Of a stretch of DNA of 64,000 nucleotides, positions 34,556-45,800 are shown piece by piece. The DNA comes from Vibrio penaeicida (GTDB lineage Bacteria > Pseudomonadota > Gammaproteobacteria > Enterobacterales > Vibrionaceae). A program made the position numbers and the translations under genes. The notes beneath the pieces are model-generated. The model did not search any database, had not been told where the DNA came from, and saw only the letters and a program-made list of their open reading frames with translations. The stretch is from positions 2,852,001 to 2,916,000 of the forward strand of contig NZ_AP025144.1 in assembly GCF_019977755.1 (NCBI RefSeq). Direction: 5' to 3'. How positions within the stretch are numbered: the first letter of the stretch is position 1; each line of letters starts with the position of its first letter.

Positions 34556-35290
34556 TTATAGTGCATGCCCCGCATCCACATCTAAACTCCCACCTCGCAT
34601 GCCTTCAGATACAGGAGAGAGCAAATACTCAATGGCAGGAACAATGTCACTGGTTTCAAGAATACGCCCAAGAGGCGTTGTATTCATGAACGATTTAAGC
34701 CCTTCGAATGCTTCATCATTCATACCCGCTTTTCCTTGAATCTCTGTTGCGGTTACACCCGGTCTAACACTGTTAATACGAATCCCCTTCTCCGCGAGAT
34801 CCACATTCAGGCACCCAACAACGCCTTCTAACGCGGCTTTGCTCGCCGAATACAAAGACGAACTGGGGAATGCCTTTTTCACCACAAGACTCGACACCAT
34901 AACAACGCTTGTGGGGTTATTTAGAACAGGCAGCAATGCCTGAAGAGTAAAGTATGGTGCCTTGAAATTAACATTCATCGTTAGCTCAAAGGCTTCTAAC
35001 GTTGTTGTCTCCAATTCGTTTGGAAAATACACGCCAGCATTTAGCACCACGCCATCTAAGCGGATGTTATCCGTCTTTAGCTTTTCCCCTAGAGTTTGAA
35101 TATCCGACATTTTCTCGCTGTCACATAGAACTGGGATTACTTCTCCTTGTAAGCATTTCACAGTCGCTTCTAGTTTTTCTGAGTTTCTCCCGGTCACGAC
35201 CAAGCGATGACCCTTTTCACTTAACGATTTTGCTGTTGCTAAACCAATGCCAGCCGTTGCACCTGTAATCAAAATTGTGTTAGAGCTCAT
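34556..35290 (-). CDS. Short-chain dehydrogenase/reductase (SDR)
   Basis: 244-aa classical SDR. The cofactor-binding GATAGIGLATAKSL is near residue 8, with an Arg (TGRN) suggesting NADP preference. NAG is in LNAGVYFP, and the catalytic Ser and YxxxK are in MVSSLVVKKAFPSSSLYSAS followed by K. The C-terminus has the DVDAGHAL end typical of FabG-like members. The substrate is unknown. It is divergent from a LysR gene 105 bp away, a common regulator-target pair. Confidence 0.88.
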   Translation of the reverse strand: MSSNTILITGATAGIGLATAKSLSEKGHRLVVTGRNSEKLEATVKCLQGEVIPVLCDSEKMSDIQTLGEKLKTDNIRLDGVVLNAGVYFPNELETTTLEAFELTMNVNFKAPYFTLQALLPVLNNPTSVVMVSSLVVKKAFPSSSLYSASKAALEGVVGCLNVDLAEKGIRINSVRPGVTATEIQGKAGMNDEAFEGLKSFMNTTPLGRILETSDIVPAIEYLLSPVSEGMRGGSLDVDAGHAL

Positions 35291-35351
35291 GATTTTCTTT
35301 CCTTGCGGTTGAACACAAACTCAGACTACCTCATGGTAATAAGCATGATTA

Positions 35352-35393
35352 GATACCAATTACTCATCATTTTGTTTCCATTTGGATACCAAT
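35352..35393. promoter_or_regulatory. Direct repeats between SDR and LysR genes
   Basis: GATACCAAT occurs twice (35352-35360 and 35385-35393), 33 bp apart, about three helical turns. The second copy touches the LysR start codon. A candidate binding site for the LysR protein that would control both divergent genes. Confidence 0.45.
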
Positions 35394-35395
35394 AA

Positions 35396-36307
35396 ATGAA
35401 TACACACAAGCTGCTTCCCTATCTTCCCATTTTTCGCTTGGTTGCCATAAAAGGCAGCTTTCAAGGCGCCGCCAATGATCTTAACCTGCCGAGATCATCA
35501 GTCAGTAAAAAGATCTCGCAGCTAGAGTCATTAGTTGAACAACGGTTAATACAAAGAACCACCCGCAAACTCGTGCTGACCGAAAGTGGAAACAAGCTAC
35601 TGAAGTTGTCTGAAGGGATACCAAATATTCTCAATGACATAGAAGAGTTTGTGTCTGATTTCCAAGAAGCACCTGTCGGGAAAGTAAAAGTAAGTTGCTC
35701 AACCTTAATTGGTCATCAATACCTGCTTCCGCACATAAAATTGCTCAGAGATAAGTACCCCAAAATAACGCTTGAGCTGAGCTTTAACGACAGCTATGTC
35801 GATTTGGTTGAGGAACGGGTAGACATTGCAATTCGTGTTGGCAACCTACCAGACTCTCCTATGCTGGCAAGGAAAATAGGTGATAAGAGCTTGGTTTGCG
35901 TAGCCAGTCCAGACTATTTACTTACTCATGGAACGCCTTCTTCCCCTGAAGAGCTGGATGTACACCAGTGCTTAGTGTTTAAGAGCAAAAGCAGCAACCA
36001 CAGCTACTGGCACTTTCAGAATTCGGAAGGAAGTACACACCCTATTCCGATTCGCGAAACTCTGATTTGTGATGATGCCCGAGCACTGATTGATATGGTG
36101 AAATCAGGATTAGGCATCACGATGGTTGACCCCAATCTAATTCGAAATGAAATGAGTACGGGAGAACTTATCCAAATTCTGGAGCCATTCAATGTTACCT
36201 GTACTCAACCCGTTCAACTATTGTGTTTAGGCAGAGCCACTCGTTCTAAAGCCGCTAAAGTTATTTGGGAAGAACTGGCGAATATACTGCCGTCGCACTT
36301 TCAGTAA
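35396..36307 (+). CDS. LysR-family transcriptional regulator
   Basis: 303 aa. The helix-turn-helix is at residues 10-65 (VAIKGSFQGAANDLNLPRSS ... QLESLVEQRLIQRTTRKLVL), followed by a periplasmic-binding-like effector domain from about 90 (VGKVKVSCSTLIGHQYLLPH). It is transcribed away from the SDR gene and is the obvious candidate to control it. The ATG at 35396 places the HTH at the usual distance from the N-terminus. Confidence 0.9.
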   Translation: MNTHKLLPYLPIFRLVAIKGSFQGAANDLNLPRSSVSKKISQLESLVEQRLIQRTTRKLVLTESGNKLLKLSEGIPNILNDIEEFVSDFQEAPVGKVKVSCSTLIGHQYLLPHIKLLRDKYPKITLELSFNDSYVDLVEERVDIAIRVGNLPDSPMLARKIGDKSLVCVASPDYLLTHGTPSSPEELDVHQCLVFKSKSSNHSYWHFQNSEGSTHPIPIRETLICDDARALIDMVKSGLGITMVDPNLIRNEMSTGELIQILEPFNVTCTQPVQLLCLGRATRSKAAKVIWEELANILPSHFQ

Positions 36308-36320
36308 AATTCAGACAATA

Positions 36321-36344
36321 AAAAAGCGCTCATCAGAGCGCTTT
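36321..36344 (-). terminator. Intrinsic terminator of aroC, shared with LysR gene
   Basis: 9-bp perfect stem AAAGCGCTC / GAGCGCTTT (36323-36331 / 36336-36344) with loop ATCA. Its U tract is longer on the minus strand, so it chiefly serves aroC (46 bp away) and may also stop the convergent LysR transcript. Confidence 0.75.
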
Positions 36345-36390
36345 AACTAATCAAATATCAACCTATATTAGACTAGGTCACTACTAGCGA

Positions 36391-37476
36391 CTAAATCTGA
36401 GGCGTTTCCGTTGTCACCCCGTGGTTTTGTCCACGATGACGAAGCAAGTGGTCCAGCAAAACGATGGCTAGCATAGCTTCTGCAATAGGTACGGCACGGA
36501 TACCAACACAAGGGTCATGACGCCCCTTAGTAATCAGTTGAGTAGGCTCACCTTTCCGAGTAATGGTTTCACCCGGAACGGTAATGCTTGATGTCGGCTT
36601 AAGTGCAATATTCGCAACCACATCTTGTCCTGTCGAAATCCCACCTAAAATGCCACCAGCATGATTACTGGAAAACCCTTCCGGTGTAAGTGGATCACGG
36701 TGTTCGCTGCCTTTCTGGTTTACTACCTCGAACCCATCACCAATTTCAACGCCCTTTACAGCGTTAATGCTCATCAACGCATGAGCGATATCGGCGTCTA
36801 AGCGGTCAAATATTGGCTCACCTAACCCAACAGGTACTTGCGTTGCAACCACTTGGATCTTAGCACCAATTGAATCACCTTCTTTCTTGAGGTCTCGGAT
36901 CAGTTGATCAAACTCTTCAATTTTATCGACGTCAGGGCAGAAGAATGGATTGTTTTCAATTTCGTTCCAATCAACCTTATCGATCTTCACATCACCCATT
37001 TGGGAAAGGTAGGCACGGACTTCAACACCAAACTCTTTCTTAAGGTACTTTTTAGCCACAGCACCCGCCGCAACACGCATCGCAGTTTCACGAGCAGAGG
37101 AACGGCCTCCGCCTCTGTAATCGCGAACACCGTACTTTTGGTGGTAAGTATAATCGGCGTGACCCGGGCGGAACTTGTCTTTGATTTCGGAGTAATCTTT
37201 TGAGCGTTGGTCAGTATTTTCAATCAACAAGCCAATGGATGTGCCCGTTGTTTGACCTTCAAATACGCCCGACAAAATTTTCACTTCATCCGGTTCACGT
37301 CTTTGCGTGGTATAGCGAGACGTGCCAGGACGGCGACGATCTAAATCCACCTGCAGGTCGGCTTCACTTAGCTCTAGACCCGGAGGGCATCCGTCGATGA
37401 CACAACCCAGTGCCAAACCATGGCTTTCACCGAATGTCGTTACACGAAAATGTTGTCCAATGCTGTTTCCTGCCAT
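36391..37476 (-). CDS. aroC: Chorismate synthase
   Basis: Last enzyme of the shikimate pathway; reduced FMN-dependent conversion of EPSP to chorismate. At 361 aa the signature stretches are [18 protein letters not shown] near residue 14, [19 protein letters not shown] near 125 and [18 protein letters not shown] near 316. The gene order prmB-aroC matches E. coli, but a 197-bp gap with a strong terminator separates it from prmB, so aroC needs its own promoter. Confidence 0.97.
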   Translation of the reverse strand: MAGNSIGQHFRVTTFGESHGLALGCVIDGCPPGLELSEADLQVDLDRRRPGTSRYTTQRREPDEVKILSGVFEGQTTGTSIGLLIENTDQRSKDYSEIKDKFRPGHADYTYHQKYGVRDYRGGGRSSARETAMRVAAGAVAKKYLKKEFGVEVRAYLSQMGDVKIDKVDWNEIENNPFFCPDVDKIEEFDQLIRDLKKEGDSIGAKIQVVATQVPVGLGEPIFDRLDADIAHALMSINAVKGVEIGDGFEVVNQKGSEHRDPLTPEGFSSNHAGGILGGISTGQDVVANIALKPTSSITVPGETITRKGEPTQLITKGRHDPCVGIRAVPIAEAMLAIVLLDHLLRHRGQNHGVTTETPQI

Positions 37477-37607
37477 TTACTTCCTCTGTTTTGAAAGACA
37501 TTTCACCTCTTTTTAAAGGCTTCATCCCTGTCTTTCGTTCAAACCTGTCATTTTTCGTGATTTCATAGTCGCTTTATAGGCAGGCGTTGTAAACCCCTTG
37601 CTAGCAA

Positions 37608-37641
37608 AAATAAAAAAAACACCAGTATCAAACTGGCGTTT
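37608..37641 (-). terminator. Intrinsic terminator of prmB
   Basis: 10-bp stem AAACACCAGT / ACTGGCGTTT (37617-37626 / 37632-37641), with a G-U wobble only in the minus-strand RNA, followed there by a run of U. It lies 33 bp after prmB. The rest of the 37477-37673 gap shows nothing else. Confidence 0.88.
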
Positions 37642-37673
37642 TAAATATTAAATCAATAAGTTAACCGTTACGA

Positions 37674-38606
37674 CTAATCTTTATAGATAGCGAACTCTTC
37701 TGCATGCTCTAGCATTTGTGCTCGGGTAATCATAAATACGCCATGACCACCATTTTCAAAATCAATCCATGTGAATGGCATGTCTGGGTACTGGTTTATC
37801 ATGTGAATCATGGAATTACCAACTTCACAAATCAGAATGCCATCGTCGGTTAGGTAATCTGGTGCATTCGCTAGAATACGTCGAACCAACTTCAACCCAT
37901 CCGTTCCTGCTGCCAAGCCAAGCTCCGGTTCGTGAGTAAACTCTTCAGGCAAGCTATTCATGTCTTCTTCATCCACATAAGGAGGATTCGAAACAATAAG
38001 GTTGTATTTGTCTTTTGGTAGGTCACGGAATAAGTCAGAGCGGATTGGGAAAACCTGCTGTTCCATTCCATGGTCTTGAACATTTTGCTCTGCGACTTCT
38101 AACGCATCAGAAGAGATATCAATCGCATCCACTTCCGCATCAGGGAACGCATGAGCACAAGCAATCGCAATGCACCCGCTACCCGTGCACAAATCCATAA
38201 TGCGTGTTGGCTCTTCCACCAACCAAGGTTGGAACTGAGCTTCGATCAACTCGCCAATAGGAGAACGAGGCACTAATACACGCTCATCAACAAAGAACTC
38301 CAACCCGCAGAACCAAGCTTTATTGGTTAAATAAGCAGTTGGCGTTCGATCATTTATGCGTTTTACCACTCGCTCAACGATACGTAATCGTTCGCTGCTG
38401 GTTAAGCGGGAATTCAGTACATGAGAAGGCACATCGATTGGCAAGTAGAGTGTCGGTAATATCAATTGAACTGCTTCATCCCAAGCGTTATCCGTGCCGT
38501 GACCATAAAAAAGACCGGCGGCGTTAAAGCGACTGACTGTCCAACGAATCATATCTTGAAGCGAATGAAGTTCAGAAACCGCTTCATCTACAAAAATCTT
38601 ATCCAA
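37674..38606 (-). CDS. prmB: Ribosomal protein L3 N5-glutamine methyltransferase
   Basis: 310-aa SAM methyltransferase of the HemK/PrmC family that modifies a Gln of ribosomal protein L3. The SAM-binding segment [20 protein letters not shown] is near residue 135, and the substrate-Gln motif NPPY near 203. The initiation codon is TTG at 38606: the product then starts [16 protein letters not shown] as in E. coli, and GGAGG lies five bases upstream. It is divergent from smrB, with 54 bp between start codons. Confidence 0.95.
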   Translation of the reverse strand: MDKIFVDEAVSELHSLQDMIRWTVSRFNAAGLFYGHGTDNAWDEAVQLILPTLYLPIDVPSHVLNSRLTSSERLRIVERVVKRINDRTPTAYLTNKAWFCGLEFFVDERVLVPRSPIGELIEAQFQPWLVEEPTRIMDLCTGSGCIAIACAHAFPDAEVDAIDISSDALEVAEQNVQDHGMEQQVFPIRSDLFRDLPKDKYNLIVSNPPYVDEEDMNSLPEEFTHEPELGLAAGTDGLKLVRRILANAPDYLTDDGILICEVGNSMIHMINQYPDMPFTWIDFENGGHGVFMITRAQMLEHAEEFAIYKD

Positions 38607-38660
38607 ATTTGCCTCCGAAAAGCGCTACAATACTGCATATTTCAAATTTTTAAGAATCTC

Positions 38661-39191
38661 ATGAGCCAGAACGACAACGATAAGGATGACGGCTTTGACC
38701 TGTTTCGAGACGCAGTAAAGGGCGTAAAAAAGTTGCAACAGGATACCATAGTCCAGCAACCAAACAGAAACTCAAAACAGAAAGAAGCCGTAAGAGTAAA
38801 GCGAGAAGCATCCGACAATGAATTTTTCTTCTCGGATGAGTTTATCCCTCACCTAGATGAAGATGGACCGACTCGTTATGCGCGTTCTGATGTATCGAAG
38901 TTTGAGGTGAAAAGGTTACGACGCGGCGTCTATGTGCCGGATGTGTATTTGGATATGCATGGTATGACTCAACAAGAAGCCAAACGCGAACTGGGCGCAA
39001 TGATTTCTCATTGTATAAAGGAAAGCGTGCATTGTGCTTGTGTCATGCACGGAATCGGTAAGCATATATTGAAGCAAAAAGTGCCTGTCTGGCTGGCACA
39101 ACACCCAGATGTAATGGCATACCACCAAGCTCCATTGGAATTTGGCGGCGATGGCGCACTGTTAGTCTTACTCAGTATTCCGGATAAATAA
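38661..39191 (+). CDS. smrB: Ribosome-rescue endonuclease SmrB
   Basis: 176 aa with a C-terminal Smr domain: DMHGMTQQEAKRELGAM (D-x-H) near residue 98 and VMHGIGKHILKQKVPVWL (HGxG) near 130. SmrB is known to cleave mRNA between collided ribosomes. The ATG at 38661 gives MSQNDNDKDDGFDLFRDAV; 65 upstream in-frame codons overlap prmB and lack family similarity. The divergent prmB-smrB pair is conserved. Confidence 0.94.
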   Translation: MSQNDNDKDDGFDLFRDAVKGVKKLQQDTIVQQPNRNSKQKEAVRVKREASDNEFFFSDEFIPHLDEDGPTRYARSDVSKFEVKRLRRGVYVPDVYLDMHGMTQQEAKRELGAMISHCIKESVHCACVMHGIGKHILKQKVPVWLAQHPDVMAYHQAPLEFGGDGALLVLLSIPDK

Positions 39192-39231
39192 CCTCTTACC
39201 CAGAGTTCAAGTCAAGTCGCTTCAAAAAAAT

Positions 39232-39696
39232 TTAAGGGTGAATATGCCAAAGCATTTCACCCTTTCTCTTTTCTAAATCAAAATCGATGCACACTAAACC
39301 CGACGTTGGAAACATAGGCGGTGTCATGTCAGACACGAACTCAGCCGTTAGGTAACCGACCAGCGGTAAATGTGATACTAACAAAACGGATTCAAGATTC
39401 TGCACTTGTGCGGCAGCGCAAATGTACTCGAAGACATAATCTGATTTGCCATAAGGCGTAATGTCGTCACTCGTTTCTTGATCGGATGTGGTTAGATATT
39501 GTTTGATGGCGTTCCATGTTTGCTGAGCACGCAAATAAGGGCTAACCAAGACTTTACTAAATTCTGCTTCACCCTGCTCGGCACAAGCCTTAGCGACCAA
39601 AACAGATTGATTGACTCCACGAGAAGTCAGGGCTCTTTCAGCATCACTGTTGGCAAACGTTTCTGCCTCTCCGTGACGCATAATAAATATTTTCAT
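39232..39696 (-). CDS. sixA: Phosphohistidine phosphatase SixA
   Basis: 154-aa histidine phosphatase from the ATG at 39696. The catalytic RHG is in MKIFIMRHGEAET at the very N-terminus, and the second His in LLVSHLPLVGYLT near residue 106. SixA removes phosphate from histidines of phosphotransfer proteins such as PtsN-pathway NPr and HPt domains. In E. coli it neighbours fadJ; here about 22 kb of other genes separate them. Ten upstream in-frame codons were not included. Confidence 0.93.
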   Translation of the reverse strand: MKIFIMRHGEAETFANSDAERALTSRGVNQSVLVAKACAEQGEAEFSKVLVSPYLRAQQTWNAIKQYLTTSDQETSDDITPYGKSDYVFEYICAAAQVQNLESVLLVSHLPLVGYLTAEFVSDMTPPMFPTSGLVCIDFDLEKRKGEMLWHIHP

Positions 39697-39928
39697 TCGG
39701 TTGTACCCGTTTGTATGCCGAACCACTTTTATCGGCTTCTTTGTTTTTGTTTCGATCTACGGGGCAGCACGCATCAATGAATTGAACCGAACTGCTCTTT
39801 AATTATATCAAGTCAATGCCCAAAGACTCTGACTTCGTTAACAATCTATTAAAAAATGACAGCTTTTGGTTTGCAGCACGCATTTAGGCAGTCATAATTA
39901 ACTCAATAGCTATAACGGAGACACACTT

Positions 39929-42706
39929 GTGTACCTGAGCCCCAACGACAGCAACCAATATCGTTATATTAAATTAAACAACGGCTTAAGAGTTCTCATT
40001 GTCCGCGATGAACATGCTCAAAAATCGGCAGCTGCTCTAGCTGTCAATGTAGGGCATTTCGACGATCCTTCAGACAGAGAAGGTCTGGCTCATTATCTTG
40101 AGCATATGCTGTTTTTGGGCACAGAAAAATACCCGAAGACAGGCGAATTTCAAGCTTTTATTAGCCAACATGGCGGAAATAATAACGCATGGACGGGAAC
40201 TGAACACACTTGTTACTTTTTCGATGTGTCACCGAATGCATTTGAGCGCAGTTTAAAACGATTCAGCCAGTTCTTCATTGCTCCTCTATTTAACCCTGAT
40301 GCCCTAGAAAAAGAGCGTCAGGCAGTTGAGTCTGAATACCGTTTAAAGCTAAAAGACGATATGCGTCGGCTATTTCAAGTACACAAAGAAGTGGTCAACC
40401 CGGAACATCCTTTTTCCAAGTTTTCGGTTGGTAACGTTGAAACCTTGTCTGATAGAGAAGGAAGTTCTATTCGTGAAGAAATCATCGAATTTTATGGCAC
40501 CCACTACTCTGCCGATTTGATGACGCTTGCCATAGTCGGCCCACAAGAGTTGGATGAATTAGAGCGATGGGTCGAAGACTTGTTCTCCCCTATTCAAAAC
40601 CGCCGTTTGTTTGGCAAGAAAGTGACGGTTCCTCTTACTAACCCTGAATTACCCTCGTGTTACGTCCAAGTTGAACCTGAGAAGGATTCTCGTAAGTTAG
40701 TGCTCGCTTTCACTTTACCTTGTATGGACGAGCATTACTCATCTAAACCTCTTTCCTACTTTGCCCACCTATTGGGTTATGAAGGAGAAGGGAGTTTAAT
40801 GCTTTATCTCAAAGAGCTTGGCTGGATCAATGGATTGGCTGCGGGCGGCGGAATGAGCGGCAGCAATTTCCGCGAGTTCTCCGTAAGTTGCACCTTAACT
40901 CAGGAAGGCTTAGATCACGTCGATGATATTGTTGAAGCCACTTTTGCGTACATAAAATTAATCACTGATTCTGGTTTTGATGAATGGCGTTATAAAGAAA
41001 AGCAAGCCGTATTAGAATCTGCTTTTCAGTTTCAAGAAGCAGCCAGACCGCTCGATTTAGTCAGCCATCTAGTCATGAACCTTCACCACTACCCTGAAGA
41101 AGACGTGGTGTATGGTGATTACAAAATGGCTCATTTTGATACCGCTTTGCTTAGCAAGGTTACCGAATATTTCACGGTAGACAATATGCGATTGACGTTG
41201 ATCGCCAAAGGTGTGGAATGCAACAAAGTCGCAAAATGGTATGACACACCCTATTCTGTGAAGCGCTTTACAGACGAGCAAACCAGCCGCTGGAAAGAAG
41301 TTGCTCTTAACCCTGAACTAACACTGCCTGAGGTCAACCCATACATTTGCTATGACCTGACGCCACAGCCTTTGGAAGGGAATGAAACCAAACCCAAGTT
41401 GATACAAGATCTTCCCGGTTTTCGTTTGTGGCACCTTCAAGAGAAAGATTTTAGAGTTCCTAAAGGGGTGCTCTATCTTGCCATTGATAGCCCTCATGCC
41501 GTTTCTACCCCACGAAAAATTGTTCAAACGCGGTTATGCGTTGAGCTGTTTCTCGACGCTTTAGTAAAAGAAACTTACCAAGCTGAAATAGCAGGCATGG
41601 GCTACAATATGTACGCGCATCAGGGCGGTGTAACGTTAACGCTCAGTGGCTTTAGCCAGAAGCAGCCTCAATTACTCAATGTTATTTTAACCCGTTTCGC
41701 AAACCGAGATTTCCGTTCTAGCCGTTTCGATACAATCAAACAACAAATGCTACGCAATTGGAAAAACGCCGCAAAAGATCGCCCAGTGTCTCAGTTGTTT
41801 AATGCGATGACGGGGCTTCTTCAACCGAATAACCCCCCTTATCCGGAGCTAATTGAGGCGTTAGAATCCATTGAATTGGACGAGCTACCTGAATTTGTCG
41901 ACACCATTTTGAACGAATTACATGTGGAGCTGTTTGTCTATGGTGACTGGAATCAATCTCAGTCGATTGAGCTTGCCGAGACCATTAAAAATGCACTGCG
42001 TGTAAAAGACCAACGCTATGAAGAATCACTACGCCCTCTTGTCATGCTAGGAAGTAATGGCACATTTCAACGTGAAGTTCAGTGTAACCAAGCGGATTCT
42101 GCGATTGTTATTTACTACCAATCACCCGAAATTGACCCGAGAAGCATTGCGCTGCATTCCTTAGCCAACCATTTGATGTCGGCGACTTTCTTTCATGAAA
42201 TTCGGACGAAGCAACAGCTTGGTTATATGGTAGGAACGGGGAATTTACCCCTAAACCGCCATCCCGGTTTAGTGCTGTACGTACAATCGCCCAATGCTGC
42301 ACCGATTGATTTGCTTTCAGCAATAGATGAATTCTTAAATGCGTTTTACATGGTGCTGCTTGAGCTCAACGAATACCAATGGCAAAGCAGTAAGAAAGGG
42401 CTCTGGAGCCAAATCGCAACACCTGATAATAATTTAAGAGGTCGAGCTCAGCGTTTATGGGTAGCGATTGGTAACAAAGATCATCAATTCAGTCAAAGAG
42501 ACAAAGTACTCGAAGAGCTAAAAACACTGACTCGCAGTGAAATGATTCGCTTCGTCGTCAGCGTATTAAAACCTCGCACCTCGAACCGCTTGATTATGCA
42601 TAGCAAAGGCAATGAACACCAAGATGATCCTTGTTTGAATGAAGGGTTAGAAATTGGCTCTGTGGAAGAATTCCAGTTGAGACCAAAAGACGTGGAACTC
42701 GGTTAG
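39929..42706 (+). CDS. M16 family zinc metallopeptidase (insulysin/pitrilysin type)
   Basis: 925 aa. The inverted zinc motif HYLEH (in GLAHYLEHMLFLGTEKYPK, near residue 51) and a downstream Glu in AVESEYRLK place it in M16. Its size fits the single-chain insulysin/pitrilysin clamshell, which degrades small peptides. It starts with GTG at 39929, with ACGGAG eight bases upstream. Unlike E. coli pitrilysin there is no signal peptide, so it should be cytoplasmic. It stands alone after sixA. Confidence 0.92.
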   Translation: MYLSPNDSNQYRYIKLNNGLRVLIVRDEHAQKSAAALAVNVGHFDDPSDREGLAHYLEHMLFLGTEKYPKTGEFQAFISQHGGNNNAWTGTEHTCYFFDVSPNAFERSLKRFSQFFIAPLFNPDALEKERQAVESEYRLKLKDDMRRLFQVHKEVVNPEHPFSKFSVGNVETLSDREGSSIREEIIEFYGTHYSADLMTLAIVGPQELDELERWVEDLFSPIQNRRLFGKKVTVPLTNPELPSCYVQVEPEKDSRKLVLAFTLPCMDEHYSSKPLSYFAHLLGYEGEGSLMLYLKELGWINGLAAGGGMSGSNFREFSVSCTLTQEGLDHVDDIVEATFAYIKLITDSGFDEWRYKEKQAVLESAFQFQEAARPLDLVSHLVMNLHHYPEEDVVYGDYKMAHFDTALLSKVTEYFTVDNMRLTLIAKGVECNKVAKWYDTPYSVKRFTDEQTSRWKEVALNPELTLPEVNPYICYDLTPQPLEGNETKPKLIQDLPGFRLWHLQEKDFRVPKGVLYLAIDSPHAVSTPRKIVQTRLCVELFLDALVKETYQAEIAGMGYNMYAHQGGVTLTLSGFSQKQPQLLNVILTRFANRDFRSSRFDTIKQQMLRNWKNAAKDRPVSQLFNAMTGLLQPNNPPYPELIEALESIELDELPEFVDTILNELHVELFVYGDWNQSQSIELAETIKNALRVKDQRYEESLRPLVMLGSNGTFQREVQCNQADSAIVIYYQSPEIDPRSIALHSLANHLMSATFFHEIRTKQQLGYMVGTGNLPLNRHPGLVLYVQSPNAAPIDLLSAIDEFLNAFYMVLLELNEYQWQSSKKGLWSQIATPDNNLRGRAQRLWVAIGNKDHQFSQRDKVLEELKTLTRSEMIRFVVSVLKPRTSNRLIMHSKGNEHQDDPCLNEGLEIGSVEEFQLRPKDVELG

Positions 42707-42716
42707 TTCGCACAAC

Positions 42717-42744
42717 AAAAAGGGGACCGCGCCCTTGCGGTCCC
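42717..42744 (-). terminator. Intrinsic terminator of the heme/NPCBM protein gene
   Basis: 8-bp GC-rich stem GGGACCGC / GCGGTCCC (42723-42730 / 42737-42744) with loop GCCCTT. The U run occurs in the minus-strand RNA (plus-strand A run 42716-42721). It lies 66 bp beyond the stop of the minus-strand giant gene. Confidence 0.82.
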
Positions 42745-42809
42745 AAAATCGTCTAATTACCAAAATTCACCTACCAAGCATGTAAATCAGACGAGTACTC
42801 TTGTTGGCT

Positions 42810-45800
42810 TTACTGCGCATGACGGAATTTCGCATCGGCCCAATCCGCCCAATCATAACCAATGCCATCACCTCCCGAACCGGAAACTAAACGGATGACA
42901 CTGCTTTCAGGGCTAATCGGGATGTCGACGTTCTCAGGCACGCTTCCGCCAGTAAGAATTGCACTTTGATAGCGCAATTCATCATCGACAAACACTTGGA
43001 AAATAACAGAGCCTCCCGTGCCAGTCCCATCATCCACGCCTACGACCGCACTGAATCTATCAAAGTTTGTACCCGTCAGGCTGTAAACCACTTCAGAGTC
43101 AGCATGTAGCCCAAGCCCTTTTGGATATTGTACTCCTCCCACGGATATTGGTTGACCATCTCCTTGCGCTTGCTGACCTACATTCATGTCTTTTTCTATC
43201 GGCCCCCAGCCATTAGTAGAAGACACTTCAGCTAAATCACTTGCGTAACTGTAAGTTCGGTCACTAAGAACAAACTTGGCATTACCCCAATCCGCCCAGT
43301 CGTAGCCATTTCCATCGCCACCATCTTCCACTATAAGCTCTATATTTGTATCTTGGTCGCCAATTGGAACAAATACCTCAAGGCTTTCGTCACTTCCTCT
43401 CACGAGTCCACTATCAAACCTAACATTCCCATCCACAAGCACCTTAAACACAACAGATCCAGCATTACCCGTTCCATCATCAACACCGACCGTTGCGGAA
43501 AATGCGCTAAAAGGCTGGCTGGTAAGATCGTAGGTTATTCGGGAGTTTGCGTGTGCTCCCAACCCTTTGGCAAAGTACTCACCGTCGATGTACATAGGCT
43601 GACCATCTCCCAGCGCTTGCTGGCCAACATTCATGTCCTTTTCTACAGGTCCCCAACCGTTTATTGACTCCGTCGCTTGAAGGTCACCGGCATAAACATG
43701 CCTTACCTGTCGAACTCGAAACTTAGCATCAGCCCAGTTAGCGTGGTCATATCCGTTACCATCACCGGCATCTGTTGCTTCAAGGCGCACTTCATTATTC
43801 AAATCATAAAGAGGTACGCTGATTCGAATGCCATCATCACTCCCTCTAACCACGCCGCTTTCATAGCTCAATACGCCATCAACGAACACTTTATAGACGA
43901 CGCTGCCTCGATTACCAGCCTTATCATCGATACCAATAACAGCGCTGAACTCTTCAAAATCGTATTCTGAAATGTCATACACAATCGATGAGTTCGCATG
44001 AGCTCCAAGCCCTCTGGCATAGCGAGTTCCGCCAACGGACAAAACATCTCCATCTCCAAGTTCTGTCCAACCGACACTCATGTCTTTCTCTAGGGGACCC
44101 CACCCATTTGTGGCACTTTCCTCATTTAAATCAGACGCGAAAACATACGAAGGGGTATTCAAACGCAGTTTCACATCAGCCCAATTAGTATGATCAAACC
44201 CTATGCCATCACCAGCATCCGTTGCGATCAGCTTTATTTCTTCTGCTGTAACAGAAAGAGGAACCACGACAAACTCAATAGGATCACCGCCTCTTAAGAC
44301 AGTACTTCTATACTTAAGATCACCATCAACCCAGACTTCAAATATCGCAGAACCTGACGAACCTGCGCCGCCATCTATACCGATGAAGCTACTAAACTGA
44401 TCATAAGGTTTACCGGATATATCTAAGACAATTTCCGAGTTAGCGTGAGTACCAAACCCTTTATCAAATGACACGCCACCAATACTTAACGTGCCTCCAT
44501 CATTACTTCCCTGACCTCCGACACTTTGATCAATTTCAATTGGTCCCCATCCATTACTCGAAGACTTAATGGGCAAATCACTGCCATATTCAAAATCTTC
44601 ACTGCTTGAAGGAACAACGGTTAACCCTTCGTATTCTAGTTCTAACAAATACGAGATCAGATGGTTTCGTTCCGTTTGGTTCCCAATGTAATGCACACCC
44701 GTACTTTGTAATACATCACCTAAACTTTCCGCTTTACCGTTATGAAAATAGGGAGCTGAATCCACCAACCCAAGAAGTGTTGGTGTATCAAACCCAACGC
44801 CGTTTAGTGATGTTCCTATTCCTGTACCCGAAGAAGCATCAATGGTGCCCACATCATGGCGTTTATTGTCTGTAAAGTTGCTCCCAAAGTGGCAGGTACC
44901 ACAGCTTTTGCTTACGAAGAGAGAGCGCCCAGTCTGTGCACTTGCAGTAAGAGTTCCATCGGCGTTTCGATAGGGGCTTTTATTAAATGTCGTTAAGCTT
45001 GAAACATAAATCGCTAAGTTATCTAAGTCGGTACTGATACCAGATTTGGCGAGACCTAGAGGGTTCTTAACGTCCTCAAATAATGCATCAGGAATAAACC
45101 CACGCCCTTCAAATGCAAAGCGAATATCGTTCTCAAAGTCCTGAATTTCATCAAAGTTAGCGGTCCAATGAACATTGCCATGGTTCATCCCTGCTCGCCC
45201 CGTCAACGGAATAGTATTACGAACGCCTTCCCCTCGATCAGTGAAATCCCAGTTTCTACCATCCGATCCGCCATCCGCATGGCAACTTGCACATGACAGG
45301 TACCCATCCTTATTCATGCGTGGGTTCGCTGCATCGTGGAATAGTTGTTTACCTGCTAAGGTCCTCGGTGACAATTTCTCTGTCGCAACCACATCAACTT
45401 CCGCAATGTGTCGCGCATCACCTTGGATAGTCTCCAACGCGTTCACATCCCAAACTGAAACCGAACGAGACAAGAAGTTATGAACAAAAAGATAATTGCC
45501 TACTCTCACCAAACCATTCGGTGCGAGACCATAACCACCCAGCTGAGATACCACGTCTCCCGTGTATGCATCCAATACTTCTATGTTGCTTCGCCCTTCC
45601 ATTGCAACATAAGAATAATCACCCAGCGGGCTGAAAACAGCTGCCTTTGGTTGTGCGTTATTGTCGATATCAAGTTGTCTAGCTGGCACCTCATTCAGCG
45701 TCGCCATGTCAATTTGGGAAACGATTGCTCGTACTGTGGTTTCGAACGTTAACCCTTTATTTGGGTCGGACTCCTTAAATGTCCCTCTGTCTACGTTCGC

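Noticed and set aside
39764..39883. GCAGCACGCAT repeated at 39764 and 39873
   Set aside because: An 11-bp direct repeat 109 bp apart in a non-coding gap with no gene or mobile element between; it could be chance and shows no attachment-site context.
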